From Chloroflexota bacterium (GTDB lineage: Bacteria; Chloroflexota; Anaerolineae; B4-G1; SLSP01), in the NCBI GenBank assembly GCA_009908585.1, contig JAAAOZ010000391.1, positions 1 through 6,931 of the forward strand: DNA of 6,931 nucleotides. Direction: 5' to 3'. The notes under the pieces are model-generated. The model was not told the DNA's origin, ran no database searches, and saw nothing but the letters and a program-made list of their open reading frames with translations. The position numbers and the translations under genes are program-made. Shown here piece by piece: positions 1 to 5,901 of the stretch (its first letter is position 1; each line of letters starts with the position of its first letter).

Positions 1-1124
1 GGCGGCACCGTCTCGACCCGCGAGGCCATCGCCTGATCGCACAGCACGATGACGGGCATCTGGAAGTGCTCGGCCAGGCTGAAGGCGTTGATCATCTGGT
101 AGTAGCAGTCCTTGACGGAATCGGGCGCCAGCACGAAGCGCGGTGCGTCGCCGTGGCCGCCGTAGAGCGAGAGGAAGAGATCGCCTTGCGAGGTCTTCGT
201 CGGCAGGCCCGTGGACGGCCCCGCGCGCTGGACGTTGACCAGCACGATGGGCATCTCCGTCATGCTCGCCAGCCCCATCGCCTCGGTCATCAGAGAGAGG
301 CCGGGGCCGGAGGTGGCCGTCATCGCCCGCTGGCCGGCCATCGAGGCGCCGATGATCATGTTGATCGCGGCGATTTCATCCTCGGCCTGGACCAGGGTGC
401 CCTCGAAGACGGGCAGGTACTTGGCCAGCGACTCCATCACCGGCGTGGCCGGCGTGATGGGATAGCCGGCGTAGAATTTGCATCCGGCGGCCAGTGCGCC
501 CAGCGCCATCGCGTCGGCGCCGGAGAGGATCAACCGCTCCTCGGTCTTCTCTGGGATCGAGAGCGCGTAGGGGAATGGCTCCGGGTAGTGTTCTTGAGCG
601 TAATCGTAACCAGCTTGAAAGGCCGCCAAGTTCTTTTCAATCGATTCGGGGTGACGCTGCATGCGCTGGCGCACCATCGCTTTGGCCGTCTCCAGCGGCA
701 GGCGGAAGAACCAGATCAGCGCGCCCAAGAGGACGAAGTTCTTACCGCGCAACCAATCCAGCGAATCGGCGATTTCCTCGGCGGGGATGGGATAATCCTC
801 CCCGTAGTGCGATTGCACCTCCAGCGAGGCCTCATAGATGAGCGCGCTGCGCGAGCAGAGATCGTAGCGGCACTCATTCCAGGCCATCTCATTCATCGCG
901 ACGAGGACATTGGCCTCATCGCCCTCCGACATCACCCGCTCGCGGCCCAAGCGCGTCTGGTAGAGCACTTGGCCGCCCTTGATCTCCGCCGGGTAGGTGC
1001 GGAAGCTGTACACCTCAAGTCCTGCGCGCGCAGCGATGCGAGCGAAGGTATCGCCCAGCGTGATGGTGCCTTCACCACCCTCGCCGCCCACTCGGACTAC
1101 AACGGTATCGTCAATTTGTGTCAT
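1..1124 (-). CDS. korA: 2-oxoacid:acceptor (ferredoxin) oxidoreductase, alpha subunit with fused gamma domain, 3'-truncated by window edge
   Basis: The reverse strand reads continuously from an ATG at 1124 to the left edge, giving 374 codons with no stop. The product should be the alpha chain of a cytoplasmic 2-oxoacid:ferredoxin oxidoreductase, which decarboxylates 2-oxoacids to acyl-CoA with a TPP-binding beta chain. Residues 13-19 read GGEGGEG, the glycine-rich start of the gamma domain (about residues 8-190), followed by KGGQVLYQ-type sequence. The alpha (pyrimidine-binding) domain begins near residue 200 and contains GYPITP at 220-225, AEDEIAA near 246-252 and TSGPG at 271-275, all typical of KorA. 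Family members of this fused type run to about 600 residues, so roughly the last third, and presumably korB, lie beyond the edge. An ATG at 1134 is out of frame and stops at once, so 1124 with GGAGG just upstream is preferred. Substrate (2-oxoglutarate, pyruvate or branched-chain) cannot be told from this part. Confidence 0.9.
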   Translation of the reverse strand, partial: MTQIDDTVVVRVGGEGGEGTITLGDTFARIAARAGLEVYSFRTYPAEIKGGQVLYQTRLGRERVMSEGDEANVLVAMNEMAWNECRYDLCSRSALIYEASLEVQSHYGEDYPIPAEEIADSLDWLRGKNFVLLGALIWFFRLPLETAKAMVRQRMQRHPESIEKNLAAFQAGYDYAQEHYPEPFPYALSIPEKTEERLILSGADAMALGALAAGCKFYAGYPITPATPVMESLAKYLPVFEGTLVQAEDEIAAINMIIGASMAGQRAMTATSGPGLSLMTEAMGLASMTEMPIVLVNVQRAGPSTGLPTKTSQGDLFLSLYGGHGDAPRFVLAPDSVKDCYYQMINAFSLAEHFQMPVIVLCDQAMASRVETVP

Positions 1125-1127
1125 ACG

Positions 1128-1133
1128 ACCTCC
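1128..1133 (-). promoter_or_regulatory. Shine-Dalgarno of korA
   Basis: The reverse strand reads GGAGGT, with GGAGG ending four bases before the ATG. It fixes the start at 1124. The spacing is a little short. The 7-bp tandem array ends only six bases upstream of it. Confidence 0.65.
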
Positions 1134-1139
1134 ATTTTT

Positions 1140-1181
1140 GTATTGCGTATTGCGTATTGCGTATTTCGTAGTTCGTATTAC
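1140..1181. repeat. Heptanucleotide tandem repeat, six units, upstream of korA
   Basis: Six consecutive 7-bp units are seen. The first three are identical GTATTGC, and the next three are degenerate (GTATTTC, GTAGTTC, GTATTAC). On the korA sense strand the consensus is GMAATAC. The array would lie in the korA leader, immediately 5' of its Shine-Dalgarno. Heptameric short tandem repeats are known in filamentous cyanobacterial genomes, and I associate arrays like this with intergenic DNA of Chloroflexota, but cannot verify that here. Its function is unknown; slippage could change the leader length. Confidence 0.85.
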
Positions 1182-1184
1182 GCA

Positions 1185-1282
1185 AACCTTGCGAAGGCTG
1201 CGAGATAGCTTGTTGTAAAAGTTACGTGTTCTGAGCGCAAGGTGTGCTGATGGGAACGGGCATCTGGAACCTTCGCAAGGTT
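1185..1282. repeat. REPIN-like element 1: two inverted copies of a CCTTGCGAAGG palindrome
   Basis: The left copy (1185-1199) reads AACCTTGCGAAGGCT and the right copy (1268-1282) reads AACCTTCGCAAGGTT. Each is a 5-6 bp stem with a 3-base GCG/CGC centre. The centres show that the two copies are in opposite orientation, so the 98-bp unit is itself bounded by an inverted repeat with about 68 bp between. The unit fills most of the gap between the S51-like gene and korA. The right copy begins three bases after the S51-like stop codon, so its transcript could form a small hairpin there, but no T-run follows and it is not a convincing terminator. A similar pair occurs at 3196-3296. Confidence 0.7.
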
Positions 1283-1285
1283 AAA

Positions 1286-1966
1286 CTAATCCTCTTCTGT
1301 CTGCAAGTTGACGACGGCGGTGACGGAGCCGGCGCCCCAGGTATCGACTTGGCTGCGCGGGCCGAGGGCCAGCGCGGCGCCGTCGGGGATGCCCAAGCCC
1401 AAGAGGTTGGGGCCAAATTGCGGTAGAGTCTCGCGGAGGTGGGAATCCTCGGTGCGGGTGAAGTGCGGGACGATGAGCGCGTTCGGTAAGAAGCCGAGGC
1501 CGCGAACTTGCGGCGCGACCCACACGCCTAACGCGGATGCGCCGGCCCCGGCGCCGACGATGACCAAGCCCTGGAGCGTGGTGTAGCCGGCCACGATCTG
1601 CTGGAAGGCCTCGGTCTGGTAGAGATTGCGCACCAGGGGCAGGGGATTGTCGCCGCCGAGGTAGAGAATCCCCGCCTCGGCCAACAGATCTAAGAGCGCG
1701 GGCGCTTGCAACTGGCTGCGGCTCATATTGCGCATCGTAAACGCCTCGCCGCTTGGGCCGCCTAACAGGGTGTAGTGCTCCAGCACGCCCTCCGCCTCCT
1801 GGCGGGTACCGTCGGAGAGGAGCACGACCATCGGGCGATCCAAGTTGGCGATGCTGAGCACCTGCGCATCGACGACGTCCGTCTGGCCGCGCCGCCAATC
1901 CCCGCCGCCCAACGCGACGAGCCAGCCTTCGCCATCCAACCACCGCAGAGGACCTTGCGTACCCAT
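1286..1966 (-). CDS. Peptidase S51/cyanophycinase-like protein lacking the catalytic serine (probable pseudoenzyme)
   Basis: The 226-residue product has the layout of the S51 family (dipeptidase E, cyanophycinase), which has a class I glutamine-amidotransferase-like fold. Residues 15-22 (WLVALGGG) form the opening strand and glycine turn, and ILYLGGDNPLPLV at 100-112 matches the family's GGDQ-type segment. The nucleophile elbow at 135-143 reads VIVGAGAGA where active members have a G-x-S-A-G-A pattern. The serine position is Gly140, encoded by GGG. PHF at 167-169 retains the expected histidine, and LLGLGIPDGAALALG (188-202) matches the usual C-terminal LLGIGIDE-like block. No signal peptide is seen. 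The start is 12 bp after the M20 stop with no clear Shine-Dalgarno, suggesting translational coupling and co-transcription. The family assignment is fairly safe. Lack of hydrolase activity is inferred from the missing serine; a binding or structural role, or a changed chemistry, is possible. Confidence 0.8.
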   Translation of the reverse strand: MGTQGPLRWLDGEGWLVALGGGDWRRGQTDVVDAQVLSIANLDRPMVVLLSDGTRQEAEGVLEHYTLLGGPSGEAFTMRNMSRSQLQAPALLDLLAEAGILYLGGDNPLPLVRNLYQTEAFQQIVAGYTTLQGLVIVGAGAGASALGVWVAPQVRGLGFLPNALIVPHFTRTEDSHLRETLPQFGPNLLGLGIPDGAALALGPRSQVDTWGAGSVTAVVNLQTEED

Positions 1967-1978
1967 AAGCCGAACCGA

Positions 1979-3163
1979 CTAGCCCGCGTCCGTGGGCATC
2001 AGGCGGCAGAGCGCCTCGGTGACGAGCGCGACGCCGTTGACGAGCGCCTGCTCCTCGATATCGAAGTGGGGGTTATGATGCGGCGGCCCTTCGCCGCCCT
2101 CCGGTCCGGAGCCGATGAAGATGTAGCAGCCGGGGATCTCGTCCATGAAGAAGGCCGCGTCCTCGCTGCCCATCGTGCGCTCCTCGATATCGAGCGCGTC
2201 ATCGCCCCAGAGGTCGGTGATGACGGATTGGACGAGGTGGGTGACCTCGGCGTCGTTATCGACGGCGGGCGTGAGCGCATCGAGTTGCAACGTCACGTCG
2301 CAGCCCATCGCCTGGCCCGTGCCCTCGACGATCTCGCGCACGCGCGTCACGACGGTCTCGCGGACCTCAGGATCGTAGGTGCGAATGGTGCCGCGCAACT
2401 CGGCGGTGTCGGGGATCACGTTAAAGGTGTCGCCGCTGCGGAGCATGCCCACGGTGACGACGGCGGTCTCCTGCGCGCCGACGTTGCGGCTTACCACGGT
2501 CTGGAGCGCGGTCACGACGTGCGCCGCCGCGACGAGCGGATCGACGGTATCCTCCGGGTGGGCGGCGTGGCCGCCCTTGCCGCGCAGCTCCGCCTGCCAG
2601 CGCTCGGCGGCGGCCATCACTGAGCCAGGCACCGCGCCGATGACGCCGACGGGCATCATATTCCAGACGTGAATGGCCAGCGCTTTATCCGGGCGGGGGT
2701 TCTCCAACACGCCCTCATTGACCATGATCTCCGCGCCGTTCATGCCCTCCTCGCCGGGCTGGAAGATCAACTTGAGCGTCCCGCGCCACGCCTCTTGATG
2801 CTGCGCCATCAACGTAGCGATGCCCAATCCGATGGCGACGTGTGCATCGTGGCCGCAGGCGTGCATCATGCCGGGAACCTCGGAGGCGTAGGGCGCGTCG
2901 TTCTCCTCCTGGATGGGCAGCGCGTCCATATCGACGCGGTTCATGATCACAGGGCCATCGCCGTTCTCCAGCAGGCCCACCACGCCGGTGTGGGCAATGC
3001 CGGTCTCCACGGTGTAGCCCAAATCGCGGAGTGTCTCGGCGACGAATTTGGCCGTCCGGTGCTCCTCCAATCCAATCTCAGGATGCTTGTGGAGATCGCG
3101 CCGCCACGCGACCAACTGATCGTAGAGTTGCTGCGCTTCATCTAATACGGATAATTCGTGCAT
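1979..3163 (-). CDS. M20 family metallopeptidase / amidohydrolase (aminoacylase- or hippurate hydrolase-like)
   Basis: A complete 394-residue member of the M20D-type amidohydrolases, cytoplasmic enzymes that use two metal ions to remove acyl groups or cleave small peptides from amino acids. The N-terminal RRDLHKHPEIGLEE block is at 21-34. DMDALPIQE is at 78-86, MHACGHDAH at 100-108 (Cys103 and His105 as metal ligands), FQPGEEG at 134-140 (general-base Glu138 and Glu139), His165, the lid-domain GKGGHAAHPEDTVDP at 195-209, FNVIPDTAELRGTIR at 247-261, GSEDAAFF at 332-339 and HHNPHFD at 362-368. Length is as usual for the family and no key residue is missing. An AAGGAG sequence upstream supports the ATG at 3163. 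The S51-like gene follows 12 bp downstream, probably in the same transcript. The true substrate (N-acyl amino acid, hippurate, peptide) cannot be assigned from sequence. Confidence 0.92.
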   Translation of the reverse strand: MHELSVLDEAQQLYDQLVAWRRDLHKHPEIGLEEHRTAKFVAETLRDLGYTVETGIAHTGVVGLLENGDGPVIMNRVDMDALPIQEENDAPYASEVPGMMHACGHDAHVAIGLGIATLMAQHQEAWRGTLKLIFQPGEEGMNGAEIMVNEGVLENPRPDKALAIHVWNMMPVGVIGAVPGSVMAAAERWQAELRGKGGHAAHPEDTVDPLVAAAHVVTALQTVVSRNVGAQETAVVTVGMLRSGDTFNVIPDTAELRGTIRTYDPEVRETVVTRVREIVEGTGQAMGCDVTLQLDALTPAVDNDAEVTHLVQSVITDLWGDDALDIEERTMGSEDAAFFMDEIPGCYIFIGSGPEGGEGPPHHNPHFDIEEQALVNGVALVTEALCRLMPTDAG

Positions 3164-3168
3164 TGTAT

Positions 3169-3174
3169 CTCCTT
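3169..3174 (-). promoter_or_regulatory. Shine-Dalgarno of the M20 gene
   Basis: AAGGAG on the reverse strand lies five bases before the ATG at 3163. It supports this start. Confidence 0.75.
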
Positions 3175-3195
3175 GAGTCTTCGGGTAATTGTCCT

Positions 3196-3296
3196 ACCCT
3201 TGCGAAGGTTGCACACATGACCTCAAACAGTTCGTACTATGTGCAGCGAGCCGGTTAATCTGGTTACTAAAGCGCCTGTGACCCTTCGCAAGGGTT
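3196..3296. repeat. REPIN-like element 2: two inverted copies of the CCTTGCGAAGG palindrome
   Basis: The left copy (3196-3210) reads ACCCTTGCGAAGGTT and the right copy (3281-3296) reads ACCCTTCGCAAGGGTT. The right copy is the most complete, and with flanking bases (GTGA before, CAC after, one bulge) its stem extends to about nine pairs. As in the element at 1185-1282, the left copy has a GCG centre and the right copy CGC, so they are inverted. The total span, 101 bp, is almost the same as the other element's 98 bp. The internal ~70 bp show no clear similarity to the first element by eye. The element occupies the promoter side of the M20 gene, within the 267-bp gap to the M32 gene. Confidence 0.7.
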
Positions 3297-3371
3297 CACG
3301 ATTTGGTTTCTTATCCAGTGTAATCAAAGCCGCGATGTGACGTAAGTATAAATGTACCCCATGGATAAGCA

Positions 3372-3405
3372 AATCCTCCCAAGCCGGGGTGGCCTTGGGA
3401 GGATT
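3372..3405. terminator. Strong stem-loop downstream of the M32 gene, putative terminator
   Basis: A perfect 12-bp inverted repeat (left arm 3372-3383, right arm 3394-3405, AATCCTCCCAAG and its complement) encloses a 10-base loop. It begins 25 bp beyond the stop of the leftward carboxypeptidase gene, a fitting place for its terminator. In that direction it is followed only by TTTGC. In the rightward direction a T6 run (3412-3417) comes six bases after the stem. It could work in both directions, but neither side has the textbook adjacent T-run. Confidence 0.6.
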
Positions 3406-3430
3406 GGGATGTTTTTTATGCGGTGGGATG

Positions 3431-4936
3431 CTACAAATCGTAGATTTTCGTATATTTCTCCTGCATATAAGCCAAGAGTGCATCCGCGCTGATCTCTTGA
3501 TCCAACTCGCGCTGAAGCAGTTCTGGGGCGGTGAATTTGCTCCCGTGCTTGTGGACCTTGTCGCGCAGCCAGTTCAACAGCGGGGCGAATTCGCCGCGCA
3601 CAAAGCCCTCTTCGATATCTGGGATATCTTCTTGAACCTTGTCGTAGAGCTGCGCCGAGATCAAATTTCCCAGCGCGTAGGTGGGGAAGTAGCCGATCAT
3701 CGACTGCGCCCAGTGGATGTCCTGCATGCATCCCAACGCATCGTTGGGCGGCGTGATGCCCAAGTACTCCTCATAGCGAGCGTTCCAGGCGTCCGGCACA
3801 TCCTCGATGGCCAGATCGCCGGTGACGAGCATCTTTTCCAGCTCGAAGCGGATGAAGATGTGGAAGTTGTAGGTGACCTCGTCGGCCTCCACGCGGATGA
3901 ACGACGGCTCAACCTTGTTGATCGCGCGATAGACCTCCTCGAAGCCGACGTTGCCCAGTTGCTCCGGGAAGAAGGCGCGGAGGATAGGGTAGTAGTGCGT
4001 CCAGAAGGGCAGGCCGCGCCCAACCTGATTTTCCCACAGGCGGGATTGTGACTCATGCAGCGCTAAGGTCGCGCCGCCGGCCAAGGTCGTCCGCATGAAT
4101 TTGAGGGGGATGCCCTGCTCGTAGAGCGCATGTCCGCCCTCGTGGACGCTGCTGAAGATCGATGATTGCGGGCGGTTCTCGAGCAATCGGGTCGTCACGC
4201 GTACATCCGTCGGCGAGAAGTGAATGGTGAAGGGGTGCGTCGCCTTGTCCTGGCGACCGCGATCAAAATCATAGCCGATGTCGCGCAGGAGGAGCATCGT
4301 GAATTCCCACTGGCGCTCCTTGGGGTAGACCTGCTCAGAGAAGAGACCGTCATCGACCTCCGGCTGCTCCGCGATCTTCTGGACGATGGGCAGCAGCCCT
4401 TCCTTGAGATCCTTGAAGAGCGCGGCAACCTGGGCCGTGGTCATGCCCGGCTCGTAGCTTTGCAGCAGGGGATCATAGGGATGATCCTCGTAGCCCAGAT
4501 GCTCGGCCTTCTCGCGGGCGATGTCGACGATCTCCGCCAGGTGCGGCTTGAAGCTCTCGAAGTCATCGTTCTCGCGGGCCTTGCGCCAGGTCATCAGGGA
4601 TTTGGATCGGGCGCGCGCCTCGCGGATCACCAGGGCGTTGGGGATCTTGGCGTACTTATCGAACTCGCGGCGCGTGACGCGCACCAGGCTGGCGTCATCG
4701 TTGTCATAGTCCAGATCCGCGACCTCCTCCTCGGCGGCTTCGAGCAAACGAGCAGTCTCATCCGAGATGATCATCTTGTGCGCCAGAGAACTCAGCGTGG
4801 AAAGCTGCTCCGCGCGAGCATTGACGCCCTTCTCCGGCATATTGACCTCTTGATCCCAACTGAGCAGCCCGGCCGCGTGTTGCAAATCGATGGGTTGGGC
4901 CAGATGTGCTTTGAGTTGTGCTACTTTTTCTCCCAT
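3431..4936 (-). CDS. M32 family metallocarboxypeptidase (thermostable carboxypeptidase Taq type)
   Basis: A complete 501-residue protein, the usual M32 length, predicted to be a cytoplasmic zinc or cobalt carboxypeptidase that trims C-terminal residues from peptides. The catalytic HExxH motif is HEGGH at 265-269 (His265 and His269 as metal ligands, Glu266 catalytic), followed by ALYEQGIP. The third ligand is Glu295 in HESQSRLWEN (294-303), a block highly characteristic of the family. Other M32 blocks are LLSWDQEVNMP at 24-34, RVEADEVTYNFHI at 348-360, WNARYEEYLGI at 384-394, DIHWAQSMIGYFPTYALGN at 406-424 and a C-terminal helical segment. AAGGAG lies seven bases before the ATG. The gene has its own candidate promoter on the right and a stem-loop after its stop. 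It is separated by 267 bp from the M20 gene, so it may be an independent unit. Nothing is truncated. Confidence 0.95.
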   Translation of the reverse strand: MGEKVAQLKAHLAQPIDLQHAAGLLSWDQEVNMPEKGVNARAEQLSTLSSLAHKMIISDETARLLEAAEEEVADLDYDNDDASLVRVTRREFDKYAKIPNALVIREARARSKSLMTWRKARENDDFESFKPHLAEIVDIAREKAEHLGYEDHPYDPLLQSYEPGMTTAQVAALFKDLKEGLLPIVQKIAEQPEVDDGLFSEQVYPKERQWEFTMLLLRDIGYDFDRGRQDKATHPFTIHFSPTDVRVTTRLLENRPQSSIFSSVHEGGHALYEQGIPLKFMRTTLAGGATLALHESQSRLWENQVGRGLPFWTHYYPILRAFFPEQLGNVGFEEVYRAINKVEPSFIRVEADEVTYNFHIFIRFELEKMLVTGDLAIEDVPDAWNARYEEYLGITPPNDALGCMQDIHWAQSMIGYFPTYALGNLISAQLYDKVQEDIPDIEEGFVRGEFAPLLNWLRDKVHKHGSKFTAPELLQRELDQEISADALLAYMQEKYTKIYDL

Positions 4937-4943
4937 TCTGAGG

Positions 4944-4949
4944 CTCCTT
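4944..4949 (-). promoter_or_regulatory. Shine-Dalgarno of the M32 gene
   Basis: AAGGAG on the reverse strand, seven bases before the ATG at 4936, supports this start. Confidence 0.75.
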
Positions 4950-5016
4950 CCATTTAACTTATTACTGAATGTTTTAGCGTGTGACAGTATCGACTCATAA
5001 TTAGTTAGCCTCCCTT

Positions 5017-5044
5017 ATTATATAGCGAAATGGCTCAAACCCAA
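5017..5044 (-). promoter_or_regulatory. Candidate sigma-70-type promoter for the M32 gene
   Basis: On the reverse strand a perfect TATAAT (5022-5017) is preceded, after a 16-bp spacer, by TTGGGT (5044-5039). The -10 sits about 80 bp upstream of the M32 start codon, in AT-rich DNA. The -35 matches the consensus only in its first half, so this is a reasonable but unproven promoter. Confidence 0.45.
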
Positions 5045-5260
5045 CTGATAAACGACACATTTCGGCGGTCTTTCTTCAGCCGAAGGTCTCAAACGTGGTC
5101 TCTCTTATCATACAACCGTATGGTCCGTTTCACGGCATTTCAAAAGTGAACCCTCATTGTCTTAATGATTTTGTAGAGCATGATGAGCGCGCTGCCATAG
5201 ACAGTGAAACGTACACCGGACTTGCTCTTTTGAAAGATCAGTATACCCTAATATGTGAAC

Positions 5261-5290
5261 CCTTGTGATGGAAGCATCAGCACCACAAGG
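5261..5290 (+). other. Stem-loop in the leader of the 144-residue protein gene
   Basis: CCTTGTG (5261-5267) pairs perfectly with CACAAGG (5284-5290). The 16-base loop can form a further small stem (ATG/CAT around GAAG). No T-run follows, so it is not a standard terminator. It lies about 70 bp before the start codon at 5359 and could be a leader structure. The left arm overlaps the GTGAACCCTTG sequence, which resembles an end of the palindromes at 3196-3296, so it may instead be a decayed repeat. Confidence 0.35.
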
Positions 5291-5346
5291 CCCCCCGCTC
5301 TGAAATTCTCGTTCGTTGGACAAGCCGTTGGCAAATTAAACCCTCT

Positions 5347-5355
5347 GGAGGTGAT
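5347..5355 (+). promoter_or_regulatory. Strong Shine-Dalgarno of the 144-residue protein gene
   Basis: GGAGGTGAT is a full match to the anti-Shine-Dalgarno end of 16S rRNA, three bases before the ATG at 5359 (about seven after the GGAGG core). It makes the start secure and suggests efficient translation. Confidence 0.85.
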
Positions 5356-5358
5356 CCG

Positions 5359-5793
5359 ATGGCCTTGAGTGATAAGCGACGCCCCACAGATTTCACCCTA
5401 GATGACCAAATCGCGGCAGCGATTCGAGGGCGACTCATCGAAGGAAAACTCCCCTGTGCGCAGGCCTTCGTCATCGCCCGCGACTTGGAAGTTGCGCCGC
5501 TGGTCGTCGGGCAACACGCCGACGCGCTGGAGATCCACCTGGCGCGCTGCCAACTCGGCCTCTTCGGCTATCCCGGCGAGAAGAAAGGCTGGGAGATGAC
5601 CGACCTCGCCGCCCGCCCCGCGCCCGATGGCCTCGAAGCTGCCATCCGCGCCGCCGTGGATGAGGACGGCCACCTCGCCTGCGCGGCCTTGTGGGAGATC
5701 GCGGCGCAGTTTGAGGTGCCGAAGATGCAGGTCGGCTACCTGGCGGATCGAATGGAGATCAAGATCACGCCGTGTCAGCTCGGGGCGTTTTGA
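5359..5793 (+). CDS. Unrecognised protein of two tandem ~52-residue units with paired cysteines, upstream of formate-THF ligase
   Basis: I do not recognise a named family. The 144-residue product is an internal duplication: residues 18-69 and 92-144 align with a single gap. Shared positions include AAIR (20-23/94-97), a cysteine at 33/108, a glutamate-valine (44-45/119-120), A-D (54-55/129-130), E-I (58-59/133-134) and the closing CQLG-x-F (64-69/139-144). Each unit looks all-helical, with a segment resembling a helix-turn-helix (about 34-58 and 109-133). A charged linker (70-91) joins them. There is no signal peptide or membrane segment. The repeated CQLG block feels familiar from small hypothetical proteins of anaerobes, but I cannot name them. 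The four conserved cysteines suggest metal binding or redox sensing, which is inference. The strong Shine-Dalgarno, clear coding character and conserved duplication support a real gene. Being 194 bp before formate-THF ligase on the same strand, it might be co-transcribed with or regulate it. Confidence 0.8.
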   Translation: MALSDKRRPTDFTLDDQIAAAIRGRLIEGKLPCAQAFVIARDLEVAPLVVGQHADALEIHLARCQLGLFGYPGEKKGWEMTDLAARPAPDGLEAAIRAAVDEDGHLACAALWEIAAQFEVPKMQVGYLADRMEIKITPCQLGAF

Positions 5794-5825
5794 GATAACT
5801 ATCCACTGCAACACGCGAAAATCTC

Positions 5826-5857
5826 AACGCAAGGGCGCAGGGATGCAAAGACGCCAA
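5826..5857. repeat. Octanucleotide tandem repeat A (four degenerate units)
   Basis: Four successive 8-bp units match a loose consensus GRCGCAAR, with GCGC/GCAA-type cores kept in phase. It starts 33 bp after the stop of the 144-residue protein gene. Degenerate arrays of this ACGCAARG kind are, as far as I recall, found in intergenic DNA of several bacterial groups; a function is not known to me. Confidence 0.6.
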
Positions 5858-5901
5858 GGTTACAGTCAAAACCATCGCATCGCAAAAGTAGGCGGCATCA
5901 T

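Larger units (their letters stand above)
4950..5346. other. Gene-free divergent intergenic region
   Basis: This stretch separates the leftward M32 gene from the rightward 144-residue protein gene and is clearly lower in GC than the genes. I see no convincing protein-coding frame, tRNA or known riboswitch. It holds a candidate leftward promoter (5017-5044), a 6-bp stem hairpin (TTCGGC at 5061-5066 with GCCGAA at 5079-5084) and two direct copies of GTGAACCCT (5146-5154 and 5255-5263). It also holds a stem-loop at 5261-5290. A possible rightward -10 (TAATAT, 5249-5254) has no good -35. Confidence 0.6.

Noticed and set aside
1140..1181. CRISPR-like array
   Set aside because: Units are 7 bp and contiguous with no spacers, so this is a simple tandem repeat; the same holds for the arrays at 5826 and 5902.
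66..1208. Long rightward open frame (380 codons) across the left end
   Set aside because: It is antisense to korA, whose reverse-strand product has clear family motifs throughout; the rightward product is Arg/His/Ala-rich with no recognisable motif, as expected of a shadow frame in GC-rich DNA.
1268..1282. Palindrome as intrinsic terminator of the S51-like gene
   Set aside because: Position fits, but the stem is only six pairs and no T-run follows; the same sequence also occurs away from gene ends, so a repeat is the better reading.
1281..1943. Leftward alternative frame of 220 codons overlapping the S51-like gene
   Set aside because: It has an Arg/Pro-rich shadow composition; the overlapping frame starting at 1966 carries the S51 signatures.
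1286..1966. Active cyanophycinase
   Set aside because: The nucleophilic serine is absent and no cyanophycin synthetase is in view.
1775..2623. Rightward open frame of 282 codons
   Set aside because: Antisense to the M20 and S51-like genes and lacking any family motif or ribosome-binding site.
4937..5358. Riboswitch or tRNA in the divergent gap
   Set aside because: No cloverleaf or known riboswitch core could be found by eye; only short stems are visible.
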